Shown piece after piece: positions 45,312 to 54,554 of a stretch of 64,000 nucleotides of DNA (its first letter is position 1; each line of letters opens with the position of its first letter). Source of the DNA: an uncultured Sulfitobacter sp. GTDB lineage: Bacteria; Pseudomonadota; Alphaproteobacteria; Rhodobacterales; Rhodobacteraceae. The notes under the pieces were generated by a model. It made no database searches and was not told the DNA's origin. It worked only from the letters and a program-made list of their open reading frames with translations. The stretch lies in contig CAJXSZ010000006.1 of NCBI GenBank assembly GCA_913060815.1, forward strand, positions 103,195 through 167,194, in the 5' to 3' direction. Position numbers and translations under genes: made by a program.

Positions 45312-46400
45312 CTAGTGCGGTTTCGGCGAAGCAAAATGCTTGGACAACTTCAGACCCTGACCCTGATAATTAGAGGCAATTCCCGCTCCATAAAGTTGCG
45401 TCGGCGCGGCACTCATGCGCTCATAGACGAGCCTGCCTACGACTTGCCCGTGCTCCAGTACAAAAGGGGCCTCATGGCAGCGCACCTCAAGCACGCCGCG
45501 CGAACCCGCACCGCCCGCCGCGCTATGACCGAAGCCGGGATCGAAGAACCCCGCATAGTGCACACGGAACTCCCCGACCATCGCAACATAGGGCGCCATT
45601 TCAGCAGCATATTCCGGCGGGATGGTCACGGCTTCACGGCTGACCAGAATATAGAACGCGCCAGGATCGAGGATGATTTGACCGTTGTCGCTGTGTACTT
45701 CTTCCCAAAAATCCTGCGGTGGATAGTGACGGATCAGCCCCATATCAATCAGACCGGTGTGCGGTTTGGCGCGGTAGCCAACCAGCGTTCCCTCTGTGGG
45801 CCGTAGATCGACAGAAAAGCCCAAACCGTCGTCAATCACGGCCTCGACATTCACCAGAGGGGATTCCTCATGCAGCGCGCGCAAAGCCGTGTCATCAAGC
45901 ACGGCATTGCCCGTGGCGAAACGGATCTGGTTGAGACTCATACCCGGACGCACCAGTACCGAGAACGAGCGGGGGCATATCTCGGCAAAGAGCGGCCCGC
46001 TATAGCCCGCAGGGATGCGGTCAAATTCGACGCCTTCATCGGTTATGATGCGGGTCAACAGATCAAGCCTGCCTGTGGAGCTTTTTGCATTGGCGGTGGC
46101 GCTGACATCTTCGGGCAGGGCCAGCGTCTCCATCAGCGGGACGACATAGACGGCCCCTTTTTCCAGCACAGCACCTTCCTCGGGAAAGGCCAATACGTGC
46201 ATTTCGAACTCATCGAGGCGCGACCTCACGCTATTGCCACGCCCTGCGAGAAAGGAGGCGCGGACGCGAATGGCTTCATTGCCCAGACGCAGATCAAGGC
46301 TGGCGGGTTGGATTTGCGCAGGCGTAACAGGCGGATTGGCATGGATCTGACCATCTTCAATCATTTTGCTGATCTGCTGGTTAGGAAGAACACCTGTCAT
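45312..46400 (-). CDS. dCTP deaminase-family protein, long two-domain form
   Basis: A 362-residue member of the dCTP deaminase/dUTPase superfamily, about twice the usual length (near 190). It carries two copies of the trimeric beta-barrel fold: the N-terminal half has PASLDLRLGNEAIRVRASF and GRLDLLTRIITDEGVEFDRIPAGYSGPLFAEI, and the C-terminal half has FYILVSREAVTIPPEYAAEMAP and a GFFDPGFGHS segment close to the deaminase motif. The expected product is dUTP from dCTP. An ATG at 46400 with GAGGA six bases upstream sets the start. This long form is typical of Rhodobacteraceae and Rhizobiales. Confidence 0.85.
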   Translation of the reverse strand: MTGVLPNQQISKMIEDGQIHANPPVTPAQIQPASLDLRLGNEAIRVRASFLAGRGNSVRSRLDEFEMHVLAFPEEGAVLEKGAVYVVPLMETLALPEDVSATANAKSSTGRLDLLTRIITDEGVEFDRIPAGYSGPLFAEICPRSFSVLVRPGMSLNQIRFATGNAVLDDTALRALHEESPLVNVEAVIDDGLGFSVDLRPTEGTLVGYRAKPHTGLIDMGLIRHYPPQDFWEEVHSDNGQIILDPGAFYILVSREAVTIPPEYAAEMAPYVAMVGEFRVHYAGFFDPGFGHSAAGGAGSRGVLEVRCHEAPFVLEHGQVVGRLVYERMSAAPTQLYGAGIASNYQGQGLKLSKHFASPKPH

Positions 46401-46440
46401 CACACATCCTCGGACATCGGCATGGAACGGGCCGCTGGGG

Positions 46441-46480
46441 TTAAAACAAAAACGCTCGCACCCGATAGGGTACGAGCGTT
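46441..46480 (-). terminator. Intrinsic terminator of tRNA-Pro(GGG)
   Basis: On the minus strand, a 13-position stem (one G-U pair) with the loop TATC is followed by a T-rich tail (TTTTTGTTTT). It lies directly downstream of the tRNA. Confidence 0.92.
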
Positions 46481-46491
46481 TGTAAATTCGG

Positions 46492-46568
46492 TGGTCGGGC
46501 TAGCAGGACTCGAACCTGCGACCTTCCGTCCCCCAGACGGACGCGCTACCAGGCTGCGCCATAGCCCG
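46492..46568 (-). tRNA. tRNA-Pro (anticodon GGG)
   Basis: A 77-base cloverleaf with encoded CCA. Acceptor stem CGGGCTA/TAGCCCG is perfect, discriminator A. The anticodon stem TCCGT/ACGGA closes CTGGGGG with anticodon GGG. The T arm shows GGTTCGAGTCC. This is the second proline tRNA of the window. Confidence 0.95.
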
Positions 46569-46648
46569 AACATGGCGTGTTCATATCGCATAAACACAGC
46601 GGTGCAAGAGGCAATCGCACACATTATGCGCCCTCGTCAGGATTTCCG

Positions 46649-47944
46649 CTATGCGCCATTGCGCGATGCAGCCATCCTGTCGCGCAGCGCTGCAAGTTGG
46701 TTTAATAGGGGTGATATTTTTTGCGCCGTCTGCGGGTCGATGTTCTGGATTTGATGCACACGGGTGAGCGATGCGGGCTGCGCATGAATTTCGCTCTCTG
46801 GGGTCAGCTCTGGCATCTCGATGACACGCGGTTTAGGCGCGGGTGTAGGTTCAGGCGCCTCAGGCTGCGCGAGCGTTGGTTCTTCGGTCTCTTCCTCCGC
46901 CACAGTGGCATCGGTTGCAGGCGCTTCCACATCTGTTGATGCGACTTCGGCAGGCTCTTCTGAATCAGCGGGTGCCTCCGCCGTCGGTTCGGGTTGGCGC
47001 ATAAATGCGGGCAGAGGCTTTGCAGGCTCTTGCGGCGCTGCCTCGACTTCAGCTTCGTCTTCGGGTGCGGAAGCCTCTTCCTCAGCTGTGACAGTAGCTG
47101 GTTTAAGCGTCTCTGGAGCCGCAGCCGCCACAGGCTTTTCGTCAGTCTCAGCGGCTGTATCTACGCTGACATCCATTTCCAATTCAGGCTCTTCTGTTTC
47201 CGCAACGGGCGCAGGGGCTTCGGTTTCAACGGCAGGGGCAGGCGTTTGCGTTTCAGTTGTCTCTTCAGCAGGAGCGTTTGCTGCTTCGGGCTCTGGCTCC
47301 GGTGTCGCTTCAAGCTCTTCAGCCGGCATTGTCTTCTCAACCAGAGGGGCCTCTACAGGCTCGTCTTCGGCCGCGGGAGCTGCTGTCGGCTCTGCTGCTG
47401 CTAGGGGTGTAGGTGCTTCGGACTCTGACTCATGCATGGCCTCAAGATCTTCAGCGGGTGGCGTCTCGCTGAGCAAAGGTGCCTCGACAGTCTCTTGCTC
47501 AACTTCGGGAATAGCCTCAGGCTCGTCCGGCGCTTCTGGGATCGGCGCTTCGGGCACTGAAGCTGCCTCCTTCGGCGGCTCAAACGGTAGAACAACGGCT
47601 TGCTCTGGTTCGGACTGGGGCACGGTGGGTTCGGGCGTGGCTTGAACTTCGACCTCCGCCTCTGCATCATCAAGGGGGACAGACATGGCGGCCACATGGC
47701 TCATGCCTTCTTCACGCAGGATTTTCTGCACGCCTTTGATGGTCAGCCCGTCTTCGTGCAGCAGTTTCTTGATGCCGCCAAGCAATTGCATATCCGCAGG
47801 GCGATAATACCTGCGCCCACCCGCCCGCTTGATGGGCTTCACTTGGGTGAATTTGCTTTCCCAAAAGCGCAGGACGTGGGCCTGAATGCCCAGCCAGTCG
47901 GCGACTTCGGAAATGGTGCGGAATGCGTCAGGCGACTTGGACAT
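46649..47944 (-). CDS. MerR-family regulator with a long acidic low-complexity tail
   Basis: A 431-residue protein. The N-terminal MerR-type winged helix (about 5-80) is clear: [26 protein letters not shown], then the [21 protein letters not shown] wing and second helix, and [11 protein letters not shown]. From about 100 on it is a Glu/Ala/Pro-rich, intrinsically disordered tail with many repeated acidic steps, ended by a short conserved helix ([30 protein letters not shown]). No metal-binding cysteines occur, so the signal is probably not a metal. It lies four bases after ihfA, a conserved neighbour. The ATG at 47944 is preferred over one 30 bases earlier. Confidence 0.85.
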   Translation of the reverse strand: MSKSPDAFRTISEVADWLGIQAHVLRFWESKFTQVKPIKRAGGRRYYRPADMQLLGGIKKLLHEDGLTIKGVQKILREEGMSHVAAMSVPLDDAEAEVEVQATPEPTVPQSEPEQAVVLPFEPPKEAASVPEAPIPEAPDEPEAIPEVEQETVEAPLLSETPPAEDLEAMHESESEAPTPLAAAEPTAAPAAEDEPVEAPLVEKTMPAEELEATPEPEPEAANAPAEETTETQTPAPAVETEAPAPVAETEEPELEMDVSVDTAAETDEKPVAAAAPETLKPATVTAEEEASAPEDEAEVEAAPQEPAKPLPAFMRQPEPTAEAPADSEEPAEVASTDVEAPATDATVAEEETEEPTLAQPEAPEPTPAPKPRVIEMPELTPESEIHAQPASLTRVHQIQNIDPQTAQKISPLLNQLAALRDRMAASRNGA

Positions 47945-47948
47945 CAGC

Positions 47949-48251
47949 TCAGGACTTGTTGCCGTCCGCGACACGGTCCTTCATCAGATGCGAAGGGCGG
48001 AAGGTCAGAACGCGGCGTGGGCTGATCGGCACTTCTTCACCCGTCTTGGGATTGCGGCCGATGCGGGCGGTTTTATCGCGCACAGAAAATGTCCCGAAAG
48101 AGGAGATTTTGACCTGCTCCCCGCGCACAAGCGCGTCGGACATCTCGTCCAGAACAGTCTCGACCAATTGGGCGCTCTCGTTGCGCGACAAGCCTACCTC
48201 GCGAAACACTGCTTCGCTCAGGTCCATCCGTGTCAGTGTCGTACTTGTCAT
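47949..48251 (-). CDS. ihfA: Integration host factor subunit alpha
   Basis: A 100-residue HU/IHF family DNA-bending protein. The dimerisation helices ([35 protein letters not shown]) precede the beta-arm ([41 protein letters not shown]), including the GRNPKTG turn with the intercalating proline. Subunit alpha is inferred from operon position between fabH and merR, as in other alphaproteobacteria. The ATG at 48251 is preferred over one at 48272. Confidence 0.92.
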   Translation of the reverse strand: MTSTTLTRMDLSEAVFREVGLSRNESAQLVETVLDEMSDALVRGEQVKISSFGTFSVRDKTARIGRNPKTGEEVPISPRRVLTFRPSHLMKDRVADGNKS

Positions 48252-48320
48252 ACTATCCCCCGATATTTTCAAAGACCTTGGCCAGAATGTGCGGCCAAGT
48301 CAATAAGAACGCACGAAGTT

Positions 48321-49292
48321 CTACCAGCGCAGCACAACCGCGCCCCACGCCAGACCGCCTCCGATAGCCTCGGTCACCAGCAGGTCGCCCTGCTTGATCT
48401 GCCCGCGTTCCACACCGACAGACAGCGCCAGCGGGATCGACGCGGCAGAGGTGTTGCCATGGTCCTGCACGGTGACAACGACCTTTTCCATCGGCAGGCC
48501 CAGCTTTTTGGCTGTGCCTTGGATAATGCGGATGTTGGCCTGATGCGGCACGATCCAATCGACGTCCGCGCTTTCTACGCCAGCGCTGGCCATTGCGGCG
48601 GTGGCAGTGCTGCTGAGCTTCTCGACGGCATGGCGAAAGACCTGATTCCCCTGCATGCGCAGATAGCCAGTGGTGCCTGTCGAGGTGCCACCATCGACAT
48701 AGAGCAGCTCGCGCTGGGTGCCGTCTGAATTGAGATCGGTCGACAGGATGCCGCGATCAGCTGGTGTGCCATTGCCTGTCTGCGACTCCAACAGCACAGC
48801 GCCTGCGCCATCACCGAAAAGCACGCAAGTGCTGCGGTCGGTCCAGTCCATGATACGGCTGAAAGTCTCCGCTCCGATCACCAACACGCGCTTGGCCTGA
48901 CCCGAAAGGATCAGCGCGTTAGCATTGCTCAGTGCGAAAACAAAGCCTGCGCAAACCGCTTGGATATCAAAGGCAAAGCCCGATTTCATGCCAAGCTGCG
49001 CCTGCACCATCGTTGCGGCAGAGGGGAAGGTCAGATCCGCCGTAGAGGTGGCAACAATCACAGCGTCCACGTCATCCGCTGTGAGTCCCGCCATTTTGAT
49101 CGCGGCATTGCCAGCGGCGGTTGCCATGCTCGATGTCGTCTCGTCTTCGCCTGCAAAGTGTCGCCGCTCAATGCCAGAGCGTGCCCTGATCCATTCGTCG
49201 TTGGTGTCCAGTGTCGCTTCGAACTCGGCATTCTCCACAACGCGGGTCGGGAGGTAATGTCCAACCCCTTTTACAACGGCACGCAATGTCAT
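48321..49292 (-). CDS. fabH: 3-oxoacyl-[acyl-carrier-protein] synthase III
   Basis: A 323-residue condensing enzyme that starts fatty-acid synthesis from acetyl-CoA and malonyl-ACP. The catalytic Cys lies in DIQAVCAGFVFAL near 112, His in VPHQANIRII near 250, and Asn in GNTSAASIPLAL near 280. It overlaps plsX by ATGA. With plsX it links membrane phospholipid and fatty-acid synthesis. Confidence 0.95.
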   Translation of the reverse strand: MTLRAVVKGVGHYLPTRVVENAEFEATLDTNDEWIRARSGIERRHFAGEDETTSSMATAAGNAAIKMAGLTADDVDAVIVATSTADLTFPSAATMVQAQLGMKSGFAFDIQAVCAGFVFALSNANALILSGQAKRVLVIGAETFSRIMDWTDRSTCVLFGDGAGAVLLESQTGNGTPADRGILSTDLNSDGTQRELLYVDGGTSTGTTGYLRMQGNQVFRHAVEKLSSTATAAMASAGVESADVDWIVPHQANIRIIQGTAKKLGLPMEKVVVTVQDHGNTSAASIPLALSVGVERGQIKQGDLLVTEAIGGGLAWGAVVLRW

Positions 49293-50365
49293 TGGGGGTC
49301 AGGCTCCTCAGAAGGTAGGGCGGCAGCAACGCGGGCAGCCAGCTTGTCGTTAAAGCCGTTCTCGGCCAGTTGCGCAGCAAGTTTGATCGCGGCGGATACG
49401 CCTGTCGCATCGGCCCCGCCATGGGATTTCACGACCGTGCCGTTCAGACCCAGAAACACGCCGCCATTGACACGGCGGGGATCAATCTTTTTGCGCAGGC
49501 GCATGAGGGAGGTGTAGGCCAGCAGCGAGGCCAGCCGCGATAGAATGGAGTATTTGAATGCTTCGCGCAGGCGCACGCCGATCAAGCTGGCCGTGCCTTC
49601 GCCTGTTTTAATGGCCACATTGCCCGTGAAGCCGTCGGTCACGATCACATCCGCTTTGTCGCCTGAAATATCGTCGCCTTCAACGAAGCCCACAAATTCG
49701 AACGCAGCATCAACAGCGTGATCACGAATCAGGTCATGCGCCTCTTTTAGCTCCGTGCGGCCCTTATGCTCTTCTGTGCCGACATTCAGCAGGCCGATGC
49801 GCGGTTTTTGAACGTCCAGACCGTTGCGGGCATAGGACATGCCCATCAGCGCATAGCGCAGCAAATCATCCGCATCCGCTTTGATATCCGCACCAACGTC
49901 GAGCATGACGTTAAATCCCTGCTTGTTGGAGGAGGGGTAGAGCACGGCAATGGCGGGGCGGTTAACGCCGGGCAGCTTGCGCAGGCGGATCATCGAGAGC
50001 GCCATAAGCGCACCCGTATTGCCGCAAGAGACCGCAACCGACGCTTCGCCCGAGCGCACGGATTCTATGGCGGACCACATGGAGGTGCCTTTGCCCGTGC
50101 GCACAACCTGACTGGGCTTGTCATCCATTGTCACGACTTCGTCGGCATTGGTGATGGAAATGCGCCCTTTGAGTTCGGGGTGTTTGGCCACAAGTGTGGT
50201 CAATTCAGCCTCGGGCCCGTGCAAAACAAAGGAAATATCAGGATTTGCTTTGGCCGAAATAAGGCAACCGGCAACCACTGCTGCCGGTCCTTCATCGCCT
50301 CCCATCGCATCGACCGAGATGAGGGTGCGGGCGCTCGCTGTTGTGTGATCGGTCGGTGCCGTCAT
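49289..50365 (-). CDS. plsX: Phosphate acyltransferase
   Basis: A 358-residue PlsX, which makes acyl phosphate from acyl-ACP for glycerolipid synthesis. The SVDAMGGDEGPAAVVAGCL start and the FVGFVEGDDISGDKADVIVTDGFTGNVAIKTGEG block are diagnostic. The ATG at 50365 is used; the longer frame overlaps the rpmF spacer with no family residues. It lies 40 bases after rpmF in a conserved order. Confidence 0.95.
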   Translation of the reverse strand: MTAPTDHTTASARTLISVDAMGGDEGPAAVVAGCLISAKANPDISFVLHGPEAELTTLVAKHPELKGRISITNADEVVTMDDKPSQVVRTGKGTSMWSAIESVRSGEASVAVSCGNTGALMALSMIRLRKLPGVNRPAIAVLYPSSNKQGFNVMLDVGADIKADADDLLRYALMGMSYARNGLDVQKPRIGLLNVGTEEHKGRTELKEAHDLIRDHAVDAAFEFVGFVEGDDISGDKADVIVTDGFTGNVAIKTGEGTASLIGVRLREAFKYSILSRLASLLAYTSLMRLRKKIDPRRVNGGVFLGLNGTVVKSHGGADATGVSAAIKLAAQLAENGFNDKLAARVAAALPSEEPDPQ

Positions 50366-50405
50366 CTGGTGCGAATGCCTTTGTTTGTTATTGCTCGAGC
50401 AGAGC

Positions 50406-50612
50406 TTACGCCGCGTCTTCGTCGAGATCAATCTCGTCATTCTGCGCTACGATTTCTTTGTCATCGTAGTGGCCGCAGGCGGAGCATACGTGGTGTGGGC
50501 GCTTGAGCTCACCGCAGTTTGTGCACTCGTTCGGGTTCGCTGCGGTCAGCGAATCGTGGGCGCGACGGTTGTTGCGGCGTGATTTGGATACTTTGTTCTG
50601 CTGGACAGCCAT
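50406..50612 (-). CDS. rpmF: 50S ribosomal protein L32
   Basis: A 68-residue ribosomal protein. The basic N-terminus ([22 protein letters not shown]) and the zinc-type Cys pairs ([18 protein letters not shown]) identify L32. An acidic tail follows. It lies between DUF177 and plsX in the widely conserved order. Confidence 0.96.
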   Translation of the reverse strand: MAVQQNKVSKSRRNNRRAHDSLTAANPNECTNCGELKRPHHVCSACGHYDDKEIVAQNDEIDLDEDAA

Positions 50613-50806
50613 ATCAGGTGCCTTTGTATTCGGGGCCGTATTGCGCAGGTCGGCTGCGTCTGGCCGTGTTTCGGATCAGGTGCCCTTGCGGGTGTGTCGT
50701 GCGTTTAGGCAAGTGGTGCAGACTTGTCCACGCTAATTAGTGCCAGCGCGGCAAAATACTGTGTAAATGCGGCCCTACAAGCCGGAATTTGCCAATTCGG
50801 TGCCAA

Positions 50807-51364
50807 TTAGGTGTCGTCGTCACCCTCTAGTTGCTGTTTGAGAGCCGCCAAACCCGCAAAGGGGCGCGCTTCGGCGTCGCTCATCGGGGTTTTGCCGGGC
50901 TCAGTGACGCGGATGACAGCTGCTTCGCCTTCGTCAGCGCGGGGATATTCGGGCAGAGCGAGTGCGAGGGCTTCCTCCATCACAACCGCCGGATCAATCC
51001 AGACCCCCAAAGGTTCTACTGTATCATCCTCGGGTACTTCAGCCTCGGGGGAATCGTCTTCTTGGTAATCTCGCACGAAGACGCGCAGCACATCGTCGAC
51101 ATCAATACGCGTCGTCACAGGCTCGAGCGTTACAACGCAAGGCTGCACTACTGTTGCACCCAGTCGCCCTTTAAGCTGCCAATCGGCATCGCCCAGCGGG
51201 GACAGGGTCCCTTCGAACACAAGCTTACGCAACCCGCTCAGGTCCAGCTGTTGGGCAAGTGCGGCGAGCGTATCGGCGTCAGGGCGGAGTGAAAACGGGG
51301 TCGGGCCTGTCTGGGACAAGCTTGCCACGCGCAGACTGGTAGAGCTGGGAGGGGTGGGCGACAT
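50807..51364 (-). CDS. DUF177 (YceD-like) protein
   Basis: A 185-residue YceD/DUF177 family protein, of which the plant and bacterial forms are linked to 23S rRNA/ribosome accumulation. Recognisable parts are LDLSGLRKLVFEGTL, a basic-acidic turn and the ...VTLEPVTTRIDVDDVLRVFVRD region, with an acidic C-terminal tail (EDDSPEAEVPEDD). It is the first gene of the minus-strand rpmF operon. The ATG at 51364 is used; the longer frame starts inside the BamE-facing promoter region. Confidence 0.85.
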   Translation of the reverse strand: MSPTPPSSTSLRVASLSQTGPTPFSLRPDADTLAALAQQLDLSGLRKLVFEGTLSPLGDADWQLKGRLGATVVQPCVVTLEPVTTRIDVDDVLRVFVRDYQEDDSPEAEVPEDDTVEPLGVWIDPAVVMEEALALALPEYPRADEGEAAVIRVTEPGKTPMSDAEARPFAGLAALKQQLEGDDDT

Positions 51365-51452
51365 CTCTATGTGCTTTCGTTTCTTGAACCATGGGGCATC
51401 TTTGGTATATGCGAGATAAAAGCCATAGTGGGTAAGGGCAAGGGGCAGCACC

Positions 51453-51917
51453 ATGACGATGTCAAACAATACGGGCAAATTACGCCGCTTTATCCTTGTC
51501 GCTGCCTTGGGCACCGGCCTTGCGGCGTGCAGCCCGCAATTCGTCAATCACGGCTATATCCCGCCGCCAGAGGACCTTGAGAGGCTCACCGTTGGCGTTG
51601 ATACGCGCAGCACGGTTGACGAAGCAATTGGTGTGCCGTCGACCGCAGGCGTGGTAAATGCCAGCGGCTATTATTATGTGCGCAGCCGCAAACGGACCTT
51701 GGGAGCATTCGCACCCAAAGAGATCGAGCGCCGCGTCCTCGCCATCAGCTTTACCGAGGGCGGCGTCGTGAGCAACATCGAGGAATTTGGTCTTGAGCGT
51801 GGTCAGGTTGTCCCGCTTACACGGCGCGTGACCACGTCAGGCGTGCGCGACAAGAGCTTCCTCCGCCAGCTTCTCGGCAACATCGGTCGCTTCAACCCAG
51901 CAGGTCTTGCAGGCTGA
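51453..51917 (+). CDS. bamE: Outer-membrane protein assembly factor BamE (SmpA/OmlA) lipoprotein
   Basis: A 154-residue lipoprotein of the Bam complex. The lipobox LAAC ends a signal peptide of about 25 residues. The SmpA/OmlA fold follows (VGVDTRSTVDEAIGVPST and RRVLAISFTEGGVVSNI). It is divergent from DUF177. An in-frame ATG two codons later is also possible. A longer C-terminal tail is present. Confidence 0.88.
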   Translation: MTMSNNTGKLRRFILVAALGTGLAACSPQFVNHGYIPPPEDLERLTVGVDTRSTVDEAIGVPSTAGVVNASGYYYVRSRKRTLGAFAPKEIERRVLAISFTEGGVVSNIEEFGLERGQVVPLTRRVTTSGVRDKSFLRQLLGNIGRFNPAGLAG

Positions 51918-51940
51918 ACTTGACCGCTACGCATGCGGGT

Positions 51941-52663
51941 ATGACCCCTGTGACAAAAGGCAGATACTCGGTGGTGCGTGCCGATGGTGCGGCGGATATG
52001 GCTGCGGTATTCGGATTGCGCGCGCTGTGCTTTGACATTGACGGTGGCGCACAGGACCAGTTCGACGAAACGGCCACTCACATGCTTGTCCGCCAGAGGG
52101 GTGACGGCACTGTTGTGGCGACGTTCCGGATGGCGCTGTTCGGCGGTGCTGACCTTCTTGGCAGCTACGCTGCGCAATTCTACGACCTGACACTAATGGC
52201 ACAGATTGCCGCGCCCAAGCTTGAGCTGGGGCGGTTCTGCGTTCATCCCGAGCATAATGATCCCGATATTTTGCGCATCGCGTGGGCTTCATTGACGGGA
52301 TATGTGGACGACAATGATGTTGAAACCCTGTTCGGTTGCTCCTCGTTCAAGGGAACGTTGCACGCCCCCTACAGGGACGCGTTTGCCCTGCTGAAAGCGC
52401 GGCACCTGGGGCCTGCGGACCGCATGCCCGCTGTGAAAGCAGCAGAAGTTTTCCGCTATGCGCATGAAATCAAGGAAAAACCTGAGCTTGCTAAAGCCAA
52501 CGCGACGCTGCCACCGCTGTTGCGCACCTATTTGACGATGGGCGGCTGGGTCAGCGATCATGCGGTGATTGACCGTGCGATGAACACGCTTCACGTCTTT
52601 ACCGCGCTCGAGATCGGCGCCATCCCCGAAGCGCGGAAAAGCCGTCTGCGTGCACTTGTCTGA
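51941..52663 (+). CDS. olsB: Ornithine N-acyltransferase (OlsB family)
   Basis: A 240-residue acyl-ACP-dependent acyltransferase of the OlsB family, which transfers a 3-hydroxy fatty acid to ornithine, the first step to ornithine lipid. Supporting segments are VFGLRALCFD, DQFDETATHMLV, LELGRFCVHPEHND, and LLRTYLTMGGWVSDHAVIDRAMNTLHVFTALE. The second enzyme (OlsA) is not adjacent here. The start is uncertain: ATG 51941, or a TTG at 51920 just after bamE. Confidence 0.82.
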   Translation: MTPVTKGRYSVVRADGAADMAAVFGLRALCFDIDGGAQDQFDETATHMLVRQRGDGTVVATFRMALFGGADLLGSYAAQFYDLTLMAQIAAPKLELGRFCVHPEHNDPDILRIAWASLTGYVDDNDVETLFGCSSFKGTLHAPYRDAFALLKARHLGPADRMPAVKAAEVFRYAHEIKEKPELAKANATLPPLLRTYLTMGGWVSDHAVIDRAMNTLHVFTALEIGAIPEARKSRLRALV

Positions 52664-52698
52664 TTGACGTCTGGGCGTTGCCACAGTAGGCGACGGGC

Positions 52699-54507
52699 AT
52701 GGCACGCGCACCCCTTCTCCAACTCACCGACATTGCCCTCACATTTGGCGGCGATCCCGTATTCGAAGACCTCGGTCTGGTTGTCCAAGGAGGCGACAGG
52801 CTGGCCCTTGTGGGGCGCAATGGATCAGGCAAATCCACGTTGATGAAAGTCATGGCGGGATTGGTGGAGGCCGATAGCGGCATGGTCACCGCAGGGCCGG
52901 GTGTCAGCGTTGGCTATATGGAGCAAGACCCTGATTTAACTGGATTCGAGACGCTGGGTGACTTTGCCTCTCATGGGCTGGAGCCGGGTGAGCTCTACAA
53001 GGTAGAGCGCGCGGGCGAGGGCCTCAAGTTCGACCCTGACCGCCCTGTGGGCACAGCCTCGGGCGGGGAACGACGCCGCGCGGCGCTGGCGCGTCTGATG
53101 GCGCTTGAGCCCGAGCTGATGCTGCTCGACGAACCGACCAACCATCTGGATATTGAAGCGATTGCATGGCTGGAGGCGGAGCTGAAATCGACCCGCGCCG
53201 CTTATGTAATCATCTCCCACGACCGTGCGTTTCTGAACGCGCTGACCCGTGCCACCCTTTGGATTGATCGCGGTGCCGTGCGCCGACAAGAGATTGGTTT
53301 TCAAGGGTTTGAGGCATGGCGTGACCAGATCTGGGAAGAAGAGGACATGCAGCGCCACAAGCTCAACCGCAAGATCAAAGCGGAGGCGCGTTGGGCGGTT
53401 GAGGGCATCTCTGCGCGGCGCAAACGCAACCAAGGACGCGTGCGCGCATTGCAGGAACTTCGCGCCGAGCGCGCAGGCCAGATCAAGCGCCAAGGCACGG
53501 CGGCCATGGCGCTGGAGGCGGGGCCGAAGTCTGGCCGCAAGGTCATGGAAGCCTTTAACATCACAAAGAAATTCGGCGACAAGGTCATCTTGCGCGACTT
53601 CTCCCTTCAGGTGAACCGCGGGGACCGTATTGCCCTTGTCGGACCTAACGGCGTGGGCAAAACTACGCTGCTTAACATGTTGATCGGTAAGGAAGAACCC
53701 GACAGCGGTGAGGTCAAGATCGGTACCAACCTCGCACTGGCGCTGTTCGATCAGGCGCGTGCGCAGCTTGACGGAGATATGACGCTTTGGGACAGTCTCA
53801 CGGGCGATCCTGACATGCGCGTTTCGGGCAAGGCGGACCAGATTCTAGTGCGCGGGAATCCCAAGCATGTTGTCGGTTATCTTAAAGAATTTTTGTTTGA
53901 CGAGGCGCAGGCCCGTGCACCCGTGCGGTCGCTATCGGGCGGTGAGAAGGCGCGATTGCTGCTCGCCAAGCTGATGGCGCGGGAGAGCAATCTTCTGGTG
54001 CTTGACGAACCGACAAACGATCTTGACGTAGAAACACTTGATTTGATGCAAGAATTGCTGGGCCAGTATGATGGCACGGTCATTCTGGTGAGCCACGACC
54101 GCGACTTTCTGGACCGTGTGGCGGCAACTACGATTGCGATGGAAGGCGACGGCAAAGCCACCGTTTATGCCGGCGGGTGGAGCGACTATCTCGCGCAGCG
54201 CGGGATGGTGGATTTCGAGGAAAGTGTCGTTAAATCAAAGACCTCTGGAGCGAAGCCGACCAAGGAAGCCAAGCCGCAGAAGGGTTTGAGCTTCACCGAG
54301 AAGCACCGTCTTGAGGCGCTGCCGGCAGAGATAGAGCGGCTGGGGGCGGAGATTGCCAAGCTGGAGGAATTGCTGAGCGATCCGAACCTCTTCACTGAGC
54401 AACCCGCCAAGTTCCAGAAGGCGTCTGACGCGCTGGTGCAGCGGCATGAAAAACTCAGCGATGCAGAGGAAGAATGGCTGATGCTGGAGGAAAAGGCGCA
54501 AGCCTGA
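52699..54507 (+). CDS. uup: ABC-F family ATPase (Uup type)
   Basis: A 602-residue soluble ATPase with two ABC domains. First: Walker A GRNGSGKST near 38-46, signature SGGERRRAAL near 117-126, Walker B LLDEPTNHLD. Second: GPNGVGKTT, SGGEKARLLLAKLM, VLDEPTNDLD. A linker between them has a basic coiled region, and a C-terminal coiled coil (about 530-600) is typical of Uup. ABC-F proteins act on ribosomes or DNA (Uup binds four-way junctions). No transmembrane domain is present. Confidence 0.9.
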   Translation: MARAPLLQLTDIALTFGGDPVFEDLGLVVQGGDRLALVGRNGSGKSTLMKVMAGLVEADSGMVTAGPGVSVGYMEQDPDLTGFETLGDFASHGLEPGELYKVERAGEGLKFDPDRPVGTASGGERRRAALARLMALEPELMLLDEPTNHLDIEAIAWLEAELKSTRAAYVIISHDRAFLNALTRATLWIDRGAVRRQEIGFQGFEAWRDQIWEEEDMQRHKLNRKIKAEARWAVEGISARRKRNQGRVRALQELRAERAGQIKRQGTAAMALEAGPKSGRKVMEAFNITKKFGDKVILRDFSLQVNRGDRIALVGPNGVGKTTLLNMLIGKEEPDSGEVKIGTNLALALFDQARAQLDGDMTLWDSLTGDPDMRVSGKADQILVRGNPKHVVGYLKEFLFDEAQARAPVRSLSGGEKARLLLAKLMARESNLLVLDEPTNDLDVETLDLMQELLGQYDGTVILVSHDRDFLDRVAATTIAMEGDGKATVYAGGWSDYLAQRGMVDFEESVVKSKTSGAKPTKEAKPQKGLSFTEKHRLEALPAEIERLGAEIAKLEELLSDPNLFTEQPAKFQKASDALVQRHEKLSDAEEEWLMLEEKAQA

Positions 54508-54554
54508 TCTTTAGGGGTGCTATGCGTGCAGCCTGTACCCCCCCTCACGCCACC

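Noticed and set aside
46821..47645. 275-codon plus-strand reading frame rich in Ser, Gly and Ala
   Set aside because: It is the antisense shadow of the acidic low-complexity tail of the MerR-type gene; the repeated Glu and Ala codons of that tail read as Ser and Gly on the opposite strand.
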